A stretch of 59,959 nucleotides of DNA. Origin: an uncultured Eubacteriales bacterium. Lineage in GTDB: Bacteria; Bacillota; Clostridia; Oscillospirales; Acutalibacteraceae. The notes beneath the pieces were generated by a model. It had not been told where the DNA came from, ran no database searches, and saw nothing but the letters and a program-made list of their open reading frames with translations. This document shows, piece by piece, positions 26,990 to 35,018 of this stretch (position 1 is the first letter of the stretch; the number at the start of each line of letters is the position of its first letter). The translations under genes were made by a program, and so were the position numbers. The stretch lies in NCBI GenBank assembly GCA_900315605.1, contig OMZU01000021.1, forward strand, positions 1 through 59,959, written 5' to 3'.

Positions 26990-27018
26990 ATTTTATCATA
27001 TTTCTTATTCATTGTCAA
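26990..27018 (-). promoter_or_regulatory. Promoter of wzm-wzt
   Basis: On the minus strand TTGACA (27018-27013), 17 bases, TAAAAT (26995-26990). It abuts the divergent promoter of the cyclophilin gene, with only six bases between their -35 elements. Confidence 0.7.
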
Positions 27019-27024
27019 ATAGTG

Positions 27025-27053
27025 TTGATTTGTTCAAAAAAAAATGATACAAT
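27025..27053 (+). promoter_or_regulatory. Promoter of the cyclophilin lipoprotein gene
   Basis: TTGATT (27025-27030), 17 bases, TACAAT (27048-27053) on the plus strand. Confidence 0.6.
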
Positions 27054-27068
27054 GTATAAAAAAACAAT

Positions 27069-27122
27069 CGAAAGTGCCTTTTAGACTATTTATATTTTTC
27101 AAATAATAAATCGGCACTTTCG
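27069..27122 (+). promoter_or_regulatory. 5'-UTR hairpin of the cyclophilin gene
   Basis: CGAAAGTGCC (27069-27078) pairs perfectly with GGCACTTTCG (27113-27122) around a 34-base AT-rich loop. The stem ends 18 bases before the start codon and just short of AAGGA. It could stabilise the mRNA or modulate translation. Confidence 0.45.
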
Positions 27123-27140
27123 CAAAGAAAGGAACTCAAA

Positions 27141-27833
27141 ATGAAAAATAGCATCAAATCAATTTCAATCAAGGCCCTCAGTCTGCTTTTCGTAGTTTCA
27201 CTGCTGGCAAGCTGTGCTGTGCTCGGCGGCTGCGGAAATTCTAACGACAGCTCCTCTTCATCCGAAGCAACAACTGCCGCAGCTACTCAGGCAGCGGAAA
27301 AAGAAATCCTTGCTCCGCCCGACAACGTTGACACCTCGGACGCGGTACACATTGAGATCGACGTTAAGAACTACGGTCTTATCAAAGCCGACCTCTATCC
27401 CAAGGTTGCGCCCATCACCGTTGAAAACTTTGTAAAGCTTGCAAAGAGCGGCTTTTATGACGGTCTGACCTTCCACAGGATCATCAGCGGCTTTATGATC
27501 CAGGGCGGCGATCCGCTCGGCAACGGAACCGGCGGCAGCGACGAGAATATCAAGGGTGAGTTTTCCAACAACGGCTTTGAAAACAACCTCAAGCACGTGA
27601 GAGGCGTTCTCTCAATGGCGCGCTCCGCAATGCCTGACAGTGCAAGCTCGCAGTTCTTCATCATTCACCAGGACAGCCCGCACCTTGACGGCGACTATGC
27701 AGCCTTCGGCAAGGTTACAGAGGGTATCGAGGTGGTTGACGAGATCGCCAAAAAGGTTAAGCCCTCCGATGATAACGGCACGGTAACTCCGTCAAGACAG
27801 CCGGTCATCAACTCGATCAAGGTTGTTGAATAA
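27141..27833 (+). CDS. Cyclophilin-type peptidyl-prolyl isomerase lipoprotein
   Basis: A 230-residue lipoprotein. Signal peptide 1-24 with candidate lipobox cysteines Cys25 (LLASC) and Cys31 (LGGC). A Ser/Thr/Ala-rich linker runs to about residue 65, then a cyclophilin domain. The catalytic Arg is in F-H-R-I-I-S-G-F-M-I-Q-G-G-D-P, with S-S-Q-F-F-I and the G-x-V-x-x-G-I-E-V-V-D-E-I end. It should catalyse prolyl isomerisation to help secreted proteins fold outside the membrane. It is monocistronic, with its own promoter and terminator. Confidence 0.93.
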   Translation: MKNSIKSISIKALSLLFVVSLLASCAVLGGCGNSNDSSSSSEATTAAATQAAEKEILAPPDNVDTSDAVHIEIDVKNYGLIKADLYPKVAPITVENFVKLAKSGFYDGLTFHRIISGFMIQGGDPLGNGTGGSDENIKGEFSNNGFENNLKHVRGVLSMARSAMPDSASSQFFIIHQDSPHLDGDYAAFGKVTEGIEVVDEIAKKVKPSDDNGTVTPSRQPVINSIKVVE

Positions 27834-27858
27834 GCTTTTTATAAAAAATCAACCAATT

Positions 27859-27906
27859 AATCCCCCTGCTTACAGTCTCAGGCAAGCAAGGGGATTTTCT
27901 TTTTTA
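27859..27906 (+). terminator. Terminator of the cyclophilin gene
   Basis: AATCCCCCTGCTT pairs with AAGCAAGGGGATT and is followed by TTCTTTTTT. Confidence 0.88.
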
Positions 27907-27913
27907 GAAAAAT

Positions 27914-27929
27914 AATTTTTAGAGGTTTG
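27914..27929. repeat. Possible solo remnant of the IS terminus
   Basis: AATTTTTAGAGGT here is identical to the 13 innermost bases of the IS end at 79-91. Similarity ends after that. It may be a relic or chance in AT-rich DNA. Confidence 0.3.
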
Positions 27930-27942
27930 AGGTGCCCTAAAT

Positions 27943-29175
27943 TCATTCGATTATTCCGCGCCTTAGCTTCATTGTCAGGATTCTTTTTACGGAAGCGTTG
28001 AGCTGCTTTTCGGTTATCTCTCCGGTTTTTACAGCATCTAAAACCGCCGGGTATTGCTCCTCGTAATTTGAGCTGAGAATCAGGTCGTTGCCGCTTTTAA
28101 CGGCGAGCACAGCAGCGTTTTCATCTCCGATATATTCCGTGATCGCCTCCATAATCAGGTCGTCTGTCATGATAACGCCCTCAAAGCCGAGCTTATCACG
28201 GATCAGCGCGTGAACCTTTGCGGAAAGCGAAGCCGGATATTCTTCATCAACTTTGTTGATTATATTGTGCGAAACCAAAATGCAGTCCGCGCCGGCTTTG
28301 ATCCCGGCAGCAAAAGGAGCAAAATCCTTGCTTACAAGCTCGGAAAGCTCTCTGTTATCCACTGCCGTTCCTGTGTGAGTGTCCTCATTTTCGCCGTATC
28401 CCGGAAAATGCTTTAATACGCTGGCAAGATCGTTTTTTGAATAGCCTTCAACTGTAAGCCGAACAAATTTTGAGGTCATTTCCGCGTCAGAGCTGAACGA
28501 CCTGTCATACATAAACGAATTTGGGTCGGAAACCAAATCGCATACAGGATCCATATTCAAATTGACGCCAAGCGATTTTAGAAGCCTTGACTTTTCGTCA
28601 GCGGTTTTGGAGACCGCATCCCAACCTCCGTTCTCATAAACTGATTTTGGTGATCCAAACGGTTCGTCCCTAAGGTCTGGATTGTCGCTTATCCTGACGA
28701 CCGTTCCGCCCTCCTCGTCAACTCCGATAAGCATGGGGAGCTCTGCGGCGGACTGGACCTCCGATATCATATCACGAATTTCCTCAGCAGTCTTGTCCTC
28801 AAAATCCTTTCCAAACAAAATATAGCCGCCGAAAAAGTAGGTTTTCGCGTCGGTCTTTGCACCCTCAGACGGAAATCTGGCGTAAAACATCTGCCCCACC
28901 TTTTCTTCAAGAGACATTTGAGAAAGGATTTCTTCGGCTCTGTTTTCTTTTTTGTCGGTAGCGGTCGTCGGCTGCTGCGTCGTCACAGGAGCAGTTGTCG
29001 GTTTGATCGTAGTTTGAGATACAGTAGTTGTGACAGGAGCGGTTGTTACTTTGTTTGCAGTCGTCGTCTGTGCAGAAGTTGAAGCCTCGTTGCCTTCGCC
29101 CGTCTCTGCGCAGGACGACAAAGCAGCGAGTATTGCCGCTGCCGCAAGTATCAGGCTCAATAACCTTTGCTTCAC
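27943..29175 (-). CDS. Glycoside hydrolase family 3 lipoprotein (NagZ-like)
   Basis: A 410-residue lipoprotein; GTG 29175 follows AAAGGAGGG, with lipobox LSSC (Cys22). A Thr-rich linker (about 30-75) leads to a single-domain GH3 catalytic barrel. The nucleophile is Asp338 in G-V-I-M-T-D-D-L. The NagZ-type general acid/base loop is K-H-F-P-G-Y-G-E-N-E-D-T-H-T-G at 255-269, where the His-Asp dyad usually lies. The usual HGxxxxDSH pattern is slightly altered (YGENEDTHT). It probably trims N-acetylglucosaminyl units from muropeptides or other beta-glycosides at the cell surface. It is monocistronic. Confidence 0.9.
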   Translation of the reverse strand: MKQRLLSLILAAAAILAALSSCAETGEGNEASTSAQTTTANKVTTAPVTTTVSQTTIKPTTAPVTTQQPTTATDKKENRAEEILSQMSLEEKVGQMFYARFPSEGAKTDAKTYFFGGYILFGKDFEDKTAEEIRDMISEVQSAAELPMLIGVDEEGGTVVRISDNPDLRDEPFGSPKSVYENGGWDAVSKTADEKSRLLKSLGVNLNMDPVCDLVSDPNSFMYDRSFSSDAEMTSKFVRLTVEGYSKNDLASVLKHFPGYGENEDTHTGTAVDNRELSELVSKDFAPFAAGIKAGADCILVSHNIINKVDEEYPASLSAKVHALIRDKLGFEGVIMTDDLIMEAITEYIGDENAAVLAVKSGNDLILSSNYEEQYPAVLDAVKTGEITEKQLNASVKRILTMKLRRGIIE

Positions 29176-29265
29176 AGGATCCCTCCTTTATACAATATAC
29201 ATTCTTTTCGGTGCGCTATAGCTTTCATGTATATTTTACTATGTTATCGGGCAAATTTCAACCGT

Positions 29266-29301
29266 AAAAACGCGTCGTCTGAAAAAATCAAACGACGCGT
29301 T
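29266..29301 (-). terminator. Terminator of the VTC-DUF4956 operon
   Basis: Minus-strand stem AACGCGTCGT with ACGACGCGTT, followed by TTTTTAC. It lies 86 bases beyond the DUF4956 stop. Confidence 0.7.
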
Positions 29302-29386
29302 CAAATTTATTACAGTCCGCCAAAAATTTGTGGAGTATTCAGATGAAATGTATCATAGAGGTGGGGACTGTAACCGTGAAAACAAT

Positions 29387-30064
29387 TTAGAGTGAATTTC
29401 CGTCCGGTGCCGGAAGTGCTACGGCAATTTCAAGGTTCCCGTTTCTGCATCTCAAGCCGTCGATAAGCTCCTGAGCGATATCCTCGCTTTTCAGCTCGAT
29501 TCTGTAGACAAGCTTAAAAAGGCTTCCCATATTTGTGGTTTTAACGGTCAAGAGCTTTGCCGAGCGCGTATGCTCGTCAAAAAGGTCGTCGAACGCGTGA
29601 GCGTAATTCAGATTCTCCGGAACAGTGATTTTTAAATCTCTTGTAAGATCATCATGTTCGGGGAGCTTTACAAAGCCCGAAATAATGATAGCCGCACAGA
29701 AGATTATCACAAATAAGCCTGCCAGAGCCACATAGCCCATTGCTGTTGCAAGTCCCGTTGCCATTGCAAGGAAAATACTTACGATCTCCTTTGCGTTGCC
29801 GGGAACGCTTCTGAATCTGACGAGGGAGAACGCGCCCATGACCGCAACGCCTGTTCCCACACTGCCGTTCACCAGCATGATAACAGTTTGAACGATTGCC
29901 GGGATCAGGAAAAGTGCAAGAAGCATACTTTTGCTGACGCGGCTTCTAAAGCCGGTTGTAAAAGCGATCAAGCCGCCCAAAAGAAGTGAGACCGCCGTGC
30001 AGATAAGATATCCGCCGATTGAAAATGTATCTCCGAGTATTGAACCAAAAATTGAATTAAGCAC
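29387..30064 (-). CDS. DUF4956 membrane protein
   Basis: A 225-residue protein; GTG 30064 is the start, overlapping the VTC gene by 8 bases. Four hydrophobic helices in the first 130 residues, with the conserved loop F-S-L-V-R-F-R-S-V-P-G-N-A-K-E-I between helices, are followed by a soluble C-terminal domain of about 95 residues. This is the DUF4956 layout. DUF4956 proteins regularly pair with VTC-domain polyphosphate polymerases, so a membrane scaffold or channel for polyphosphate synthesis is the best inference. Biochemical function is not established. Confidence 0.88.
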   Translation of the reverse strand: MLNSIFGSILGDTFSIGGYLICTAVSLLLGGLIAFTTGFRSRVSKSMLLALFLIPAIVQTVIMLVNGSVGTGVAVMGAFSLVRFRSVPGNAKEIVSIFLAMATGLATAMGYVALAGLFVIIFCAAIIISGFVKLPEHDDLTRDLKITVPENLNYAHAFDDLFDEHTRSAKLLTVKTTNMGSLFKLVYRIELKSEDIAQELIDGLRCRNGNLEIAVALPAPDGNSL

Positions 30065-30779
30065 AGTATTTTCCTCCGTTTCTTTGTGTTTTTCTTTCCT
30101 CTGTGATCGTATATGCAGTTCCGTATTTTGAAAAGGAACCGGGGTATATATTCAGCTTTGCCAAAGCCTCTGTCAGCCACAGCGGCATTGCATAAAGTGC
30201 CTTGATCTCCATTATGCAAAGCTCAGGTGAAAGTATGACCTCTCCAAAGCTTCCTGCCGCAAGCTCAAGCTGTTCCGTTCGGAAACGAACGTTTTTATCA
30301 AAGGTGAGTCTCAGATTCTCGTCCGTCTTGCTGTAAAAAGCCGTTCGGTCGTAGGCTATAAACATCTTTGGCTTCAAGCCCTCATAATGCCCGATCGTCC
30401 AGTCTATTTCCTTCATGATCTGCGACTGATTCGGTAATTTTCCGTCGTTCAGATAATCCATTACCTGAGAGTAGCTCAAAGTTTGTCGCCTTTTGTACAC
30501 AACTCCGTTGTATTTCTTTTTCAGCTCCAGAAAAACATTGCTGTCGCTCTTTGGTGTGAAATAGCTTCTCAGCCTGAGCTTTTCTTTATAGGCAGGCTTT
30601 TCAAGCGAAGTTCTTATCAGCCTGTAGTCCTCGGTATCAAAGTAAAGACTGCACACCGTGCTCTCGCCGTACTGATCCTCCCGGATTTGTTCATCTATGG
30701 TTTTGAGAAGCATTCTGCGCTGAGCCATAGTCAGAATATATTTCTTCTCGGTTCTTTCAAAAACTGTTTGGATTTTCAT
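30057..30779 (-). CDS. VTC-domain polyphosphate polymerase-like protein
   Basis: A 240-residue soluble protein; ATG 30779 follows CGGAGG. It has the CYTH-like VTC fold: an N-terminal E-x-K-Y (E11-K-K-Y), alternating basic residues on beta strands (KEKLRLRSY, LELKKKYNGVVYKRR), C-terminal E-I-K-A-L-Y-A-M-P and K-Y-G-T-A-Y. In yeast Vtc4 the equivalent basic tunnel polymerises ATP-derived phosphate. With DUF4956 downstream it probably makes polyphosphate at the membrane. No CotH-kinase gene, the third common partner, is adjacent. Confidence 0.88.
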   Translation of the reverse strand: MKIQTVFERTEKKYILTMAQRRMLLKTIDEQIREDQYGESTVCSLYFDTEDYRLIRTSLEKPAYKEKLRLRSYFTPKSDSNVFLELKKKYNGVVYKRRQTLSYSQVMDYLNDGKLPNQSQIMKEIDWTIGHYEGLKPKMFIAYDRTAFYSKTDENLRLTFDKNVRFRTEQLELAAGSFGEVILSPELCIMEIKALYAMPLWLTEALAKLNIYPGSFSKYGTAYTITEERKTQRNGGKYCA

Positions 30780-30908
30780 ATTTTACGCCTCCGTTTCGCC
30801 CAAGGGTTTTTCCCCTTTGCTTTTGTTTGACTGTATTATAGTTTGTCAAGCTTAAACAAAGCTTAAAAATTTTTAACTTTTTTTAAAATTCTATGAAAAA
30901 ATGCTGTT

Positions 30909-30943
30909 AATAAAAGCGCAGAACACGCAAGTAAGGCTCTGCG
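30909..30943 (-). terminator. Possible terminator of the PAP2 gene
   Basis: Minus-strand CGCAGA pairs with TCTGCG around a long loop and is followed by CTTTTATT. The stem is short, so confidence is low. The rest of the 197-base gap to the VTC gene holds its AT-rich promoter region. Confidence 0.4.
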
Positions 30944-30976
30944 GTTCCGAAGCAGCGCGAAAATGGTAGTATAAAC

Positions 30977-31921
30977 TTATTTTTCAGCGCACGCTTTTTT
31001 GATTACAAGCGGCCATATGATGATCGCAAAGAGCACCATTACGCACATTGCGATAAAATTGCCCCAGTGACTGCCCAGCATCGCAACGATAGTAGCCGGA
31101 GCAAATAGCTCCTTCCACGCGAGCATCAAGCCAAAGCCAACGCATGAGAGTATCGGGAGCTTTGACGAACCGAATGGGATCTCGTAGCGGATATAATGTC
31201 TGTCGACAAAGCTTCCTATCAGAAAGCCGAGAAGACCGCCGCAGCCCTTGAAGCAGTCGTTCATCATCTTCTGCGGGTCTACCAACAGCTTTCCTTCCGC
31301 GTTATAGTCCATAGGATAAGGCTTTAGCGTGATGTAAAGGAGAGTTCCGACGATCGCCAATAAGCCGATGACCGTAAGGATATTCTGCGCCGTTGCTTTG
31401 CCTTCGATCTTTTTTGATACGATACCGACAATAGCGATCAGCACAACGCCCTCCGTGATGCCCACGAGCACGTCCTGCGGCGTATGTACGCCGAGGAAAT
31501 TACGTGAAAAGCCGGTCAGCATTATCAGCACGATACACACAACGGAAAGCCATCTTCGTCTGCCCCACTGCCATACGGCAGTATTGCCGTAGTGGAGCGT
31601 TGCCATAACCGAATGACCGCTGGGGAACGAATACCCTGTCGCAGCGACTTTGGAGTCGCCGGCAGGCTCGATCTCAGCCGAGCGTATCCACGGACGGTAT
31701 GCGCAGACGGACAGCTTGATAATGCCGTTTACAACTTCGCCGATCCAAGTAGTGGCAATAAAACGGTAGCCCCACTTTTTGTCAACGCACCAAAAGATGA
31801 TGTAGGCGAGAAACGGCAGGATGTCGACGGCAAACTTTGAAAGCGCGTTAAAAAATTCGTCAAAAACGCCTCCCGTAGCTTCTCTGATGTTTTGCAGAAA
31901 CAATAAGTATTGTATATCCAA
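30977..31921 (-). CDS. PAP2-superfamily membrane phosphatase
   Basis: A 314-residue polytopic protein; TTG 31921 is the start after AAGGAGG. The three PAP2 signature motifs are intact: K69-L-x6-R76-P, P100-S-G-H103 and S139-R-x5-H146. It should dephosphorylate lipid phosphates such as undecaprenyl diphosphate or phosphatidic acid outside the membrane. Beyond the PAP2 core it has about four extra C-terminal helices (residues 155-310), longer than minimal BcrC-type proteins. Substrate is not fixed by context. Confidence 0.9.
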   Translation of the reverse strand: MDIQYLLFLQNIREATGGVFDEFFNALSKFAVDILPFLAYIIFWCVDKKWGYRFIATTWIGEVVNGIIKLSVCAYRPWIRSAEIEPAGDSKVAATGYSFPSGHSVMATLHYGNTAVWQWGRRRWLSVVCIVLIMLTGFSRNFLGVHTPQDVLVGITEGVVLIAIVGIVSKKIEGKATAQNILTVIGLLAIVGTLLYITLKPYPMDYNAEGKLLVDPQKMMNDCFKGCGGLLGFLIGSFVDRHYIRYEIPFGSSKLPILSCVGFGLMLAWKELFAPATIVAMLGSHWGNFIAMCVMVLFAIIIWPLVIKKACAEK

Positions 31922-32002
31922 ATTCAGACCTCCTTTTTCTTTTTTCTTTTGTTTATATTTAGAAGAATTTGGACTCGGATTGTCAACAGAAGATACGGCA
32001 AT

Positions 32003-35002
32003 TCAGCGTATATTCTTATACCTGTAAAAATACATGCAGAGCGCGAAAGCCGCAGGAAGCATTGCCAAAAGCAAAACCGCAAGGCTGCTCTGTCCTGTCT
32101 GAACCGCGCCGTTATCGGTTGTTTTGGTTATAACGGAAACGGTCGCAGATGTTTTCGCGGCAGGAGCAGATGTCGGTTTCACGTCCTGCTTTTGTACGGT
32201 TGTCGGCTGTACAGCTTGTTTTTGCACGGTTGCAGGCTCTGTCGTCAGTTCTGTTGCTGCCTCAGACGGTTCAACAGTCGAAGGCTCTGTTGAAGCTGTC
32301 GCAGGTTCGGTATCGGCAGTTGCCGGTTCCGTAGCTTCTTCGGGGTTTTGGATAATTTCAAAATCGCCGATATTGAAACGCGATATCACGTCCAAGTGGC
32401 TGCCTGACGAATAGTCCGACGTTTGAGTAACTCCGCAAGCACCCAAGAGCGTAAAGTTTGTAAAATTATCGGTATTGATCACGCCCAGATAGTTCCATTC
32501 CCTGTCATAAGCGATGATCGTTGACTGTGAATCATAGTTTGATTCTCCGTCGCAAACAAGAAAATATCCGTCCTTGTTTGCATAACCGCGGTTCCAAAAG
32601 CCGTAGTCGCCTATGTGCAGTATATTCTCCGTGACCTCCGTTTTATCAAGCAGCTCGCCGCTCTTGGAATATGCTTCAACAAACACCTTGGTTGTGTCTG
32701 TTTTGATGTCGTAAACCGAATATACTAGCTTAACGCTTCCGTTATCCTCCAAAACGCTAAGCAGGTATCCCTTGTCTTCAATACTGATTTTTCCGTTGAG
32801 CTTATCTTCCTTGTCATAAAGATAAATGCTCCTGTCGGTGCCGTAGATAACGATCGCGTATAGATCCTCGTCCAAATTGATATAGCGATAGCTTTTTCCG
32901 TTATCAATAAGCTGCGGTTCGTTTTCAAAGTCGATCGTAAACAAGGTATTTTTTAAGCCGTTGGCAGATTCAAATTTTTTGCAAAGTCCGCCTTTATAAG
33001 GACTGTAGCGAATATTGTATAAGGAATCGGTGTATTCCTTTGTAAAATCCTCGCTGACGTTATAAACCTTGCTCAAAGCATTGCCGTTTCGGTCGATCTT
33101 CACAAAGCTGTCGCTGTCGATCAGCGGTATATCCAGAGCAAAATTACCGTCGTTGAGCCGATAAGCCTTACACGCTAATATTTTGTCGCTCGTCCTGCCC
33201 TCAGGATAAAGGAACGGAAGCTCAAACTCGGTTCGGTCAAGCTCCTCGCCATTTAGATTATACTCTATAAATTCGCTCTTTCCGTTGTTTCCGTAGGGAA
33301 CGCGGATGATGCCGAAGGTGTTGTCGGTCACGGAAAATACATTTGACACCACCTTTTGATCGCCCTCGGCATTAAGCCCGGCAATAATGTTGAGCGCGAG
33401 GAATTGCGAGGTTTTTATCGTTGCTCTGTACTCAGGAACATCCTGATCGTAGCCTGTGACAAACAAGCCCTCCGGGATAACGAGTGTGTATTCCGTATTT
33501 GGCTGAACCGTCGGTTCGGGTCTGTTGTAGCTCAGAGAGTAATCGAAAACGCTATTATTAATTGATTCTATGTCAAGAATAAGCTTGTTTCCGTCGGCAT
33601 CGATCAAATACGGCGCGTATTTGTAGTTTTTAGGAAGCTTGGCGTTGCGCAAAACCGTAGGCAAATCGCCTTTTAAGGTTAGGCTTATCTTCGATTCAAG
33701 CTCATTGCAGATCAGAGTAAAATCAACATCTGATTTTTGCTCGTGAGTATCGGAAAAGCTCACCTTAAAAGACGGATTTTCTCCCGTCACAAAATCGGTA
33801 AAGCTGATCCCGGTGAACAAGCCGTTATAGATCTCTTCGGAAGCAAAACCGGTGTTAGGATATCCGTTCACGGCCAAGGAGTCGCCCTCACGGAAAAAAT
33901 TTTCATATTGATAGCACAAGTTAGGACTGATCGTTTCGGTTTTTATATTATGGATCAAATTATCTCGAACCAAATCGTTAGACATTATATATTTTACCCT
34001 TTGTTCTTCATCGTCAAACTCAGCTTCCGCCCTAACGTGGAAAATTCTGAACCCCGGTTCAAAGGAGTAGCTCTCAAACACATCCGCATTGTTTCCCGTT
34101 CCCGAATCGTATTCAACAACAAAGAACTCGTCAAAAAAGCCCTTGGAGGGGTCGAGCTTCGGAGATACCACAGCTATTTTTTTGCCGTCGCCCAAGGGTG
34201 TTTCGATCGGCGCGAGCGAAACAGTTGTAGCCCCTGTTTCTTTATCGACAAACGCGATATCCTCATCACTCAGCCAGCCGTAGCTCCACTTTGTAAAGCC
34301 GTCGTGGTCGCCTGTGTTATCGCACATCATGGCGTATGACATAAACATATTCGTATGATTTTCGTAATGGGAATAGTAGTCCTCCGCGCCGAGGATATGA
34401 CCGAATTCATGGATAAAGGTTTCCGCGCTGTCACGCAAAAAAGAATAAGCGGAAACTGTTTTCCCCTCGATGATTATATCATCGGCAGATTTTACATGAG
34501 GCCACCAGGTCGTGCCCCAGTCGGTTCGCGGACCCGCAAAATCAAAAGCCACAAAGTCAAGGATACCGTCGCCGTTGCTGTCATATTTGTCAAAATCAAT
34601 TTCATTTTTCAGCGATGTGAGCGTTTCCGAAATCAAGCTAAATTCGTCTTCATAAAAATCTCGCTCATTTTTTGCTGTATAGCTAAAAACCCGGTCGCAG
34701 TGAAGACGAAGCTTGCCGTAGGACGATCTTTCGTAATACGCGTTCACGCTGTCGTCGCTGCCGTCAAAATAAGAAAGCAAAGTTTCTTCGCTGTCGGCAG
34801 GATAGTCCTCGCCGTCAATGTCGTAATCGGCAAAGCCGACTCTGAGCATCAAAATATTAACGTCTCCCGTTGACGGAGATTTGTATTTAAGCGTATATTT
34901 TTTTCCGTCTTTTTCAACCGTAACGGCATTGACCACCGTTACAGTTGATAAAACCATAAGCACAGCAATTAAAGCCGCTGCGATCCTTTTTAATTTTTTC
35001 AT
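32003..35002 (-). CDS. M6-like secreted metalloprotease with Thr/Pro/Glu stalk and C-terminal membrane anchor
   Basis: A 999-residue surface protein starting at ATG 35002. Signal peptide about 1-27. An immune-inhibitor-A (M6)-like metalloprotease domain follows, with H198-E-F-G-H202-I-L-G as zinc ligands and, before it, the Ca-type loop D-S-N-G-D-G-I-L-D at about 141-149. A long beta-rich middle (about 400-890) contains repeated YDKED/YDREWNYLG blade-like segments. A stalk rich in Glu-Pro-Ala-Thr repeats (about 895-965) leads to a single hydrophobic helix and the basic tail YFYRYKNIR. V-Q-T-G precedes the helix and resembles a degenerate sortase motif. It probably digests extracellular proteins while wall- or membrane-tethered. 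Confidence 0.85.
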   Translation of the reverse strand: MKKLKRIAAALIAVLMVLSTVTVVNAVTVEKDGKKYTLKYKSPSTGDVNILMLRVGFADYDIDGEDYPADSEETLLSYFDGSDDSVNAYYERSSYGKLRLHCDRVFSYTAKNERDFYEDEFSLISETLTSLKNEIDFDKYDSNGDGILDFVAFDFAGPRTDWGTTWWPHVKSADDIIIEGKTVSAYSFLRDSAETFIHEFGHILGAEDYYSHYENHTNMFMSYAMMCDNTGDHDGFTKWSYGWLSDEDIAFVDKETGATTVSLAPIETPLGDGKKIAVVSPKLDPSKGFFDEFFVVEYDSGTGNNADVFESYSFEPGFRIFHVRAEAEFDDEEQRVKYIMSNDLVRDNLIHNIKTETISPNLCYQYENFFREGDSLAVNGYPNTGFASEEIYNGLFTGISFTDFVTGENPSFKVSFSDTHEQKSDVDFTLICNELESKISLTLKGDLPTVLRNAKLPKNYKYAPYLIDADGNKLILDIESINNSVFDYSLSYNRPEPTVQPNTEYTLVIPEGLFVTGYDQDVPEYRATIKTSQFLALNIIAGLNAEGDQKVVSNVFSVTDNTFGIIRVPYGNNGKSEFIEYNLNGEELDRTEFELPFLYPEGRTSDKILACKAYRLNDGNFALDIPLIDSDSFVKIDRNGNALSKVYNVSEDFTKEYTDSLYNIRYSPYKGGLCKKFESANGLKNTLFTIDFENEPQLIDNGKSYRYINLDEDLYAIVIYGTDRSIYLYDKEDKLNGKISIEDKGYLLSVLEDNGSVKLVYSVYDIKTDTTKVFVEAYSKSGELLDKTEVTENILHIGDYGFWNRGYANKDGYFLVCDGESNYDSQSTIIAYDREWNYLGVINTDNFTNFTLLGACGVTQTSDYSSGSHLDVISRFNIGDFEIIQNPEEATEPATADTEPATASTEPSTVEPSEAATELTTEPATVQKQAVQPTTVQKQDVKPTSAPAAKTSATVSVITKTTDNGAVQTGQSSLAVLLLAMLPAAFALCMYFYRYKNIR

Positions 35003-35018
35003 ACCCACCTCAATTATG

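Noticed and set aside
27914-27929. A third complete copy of the IS terminus
   Set aside because: Only 13 bases match and the outer GGTNACC part is missing, so it is kept as a low-confidence remnant only.
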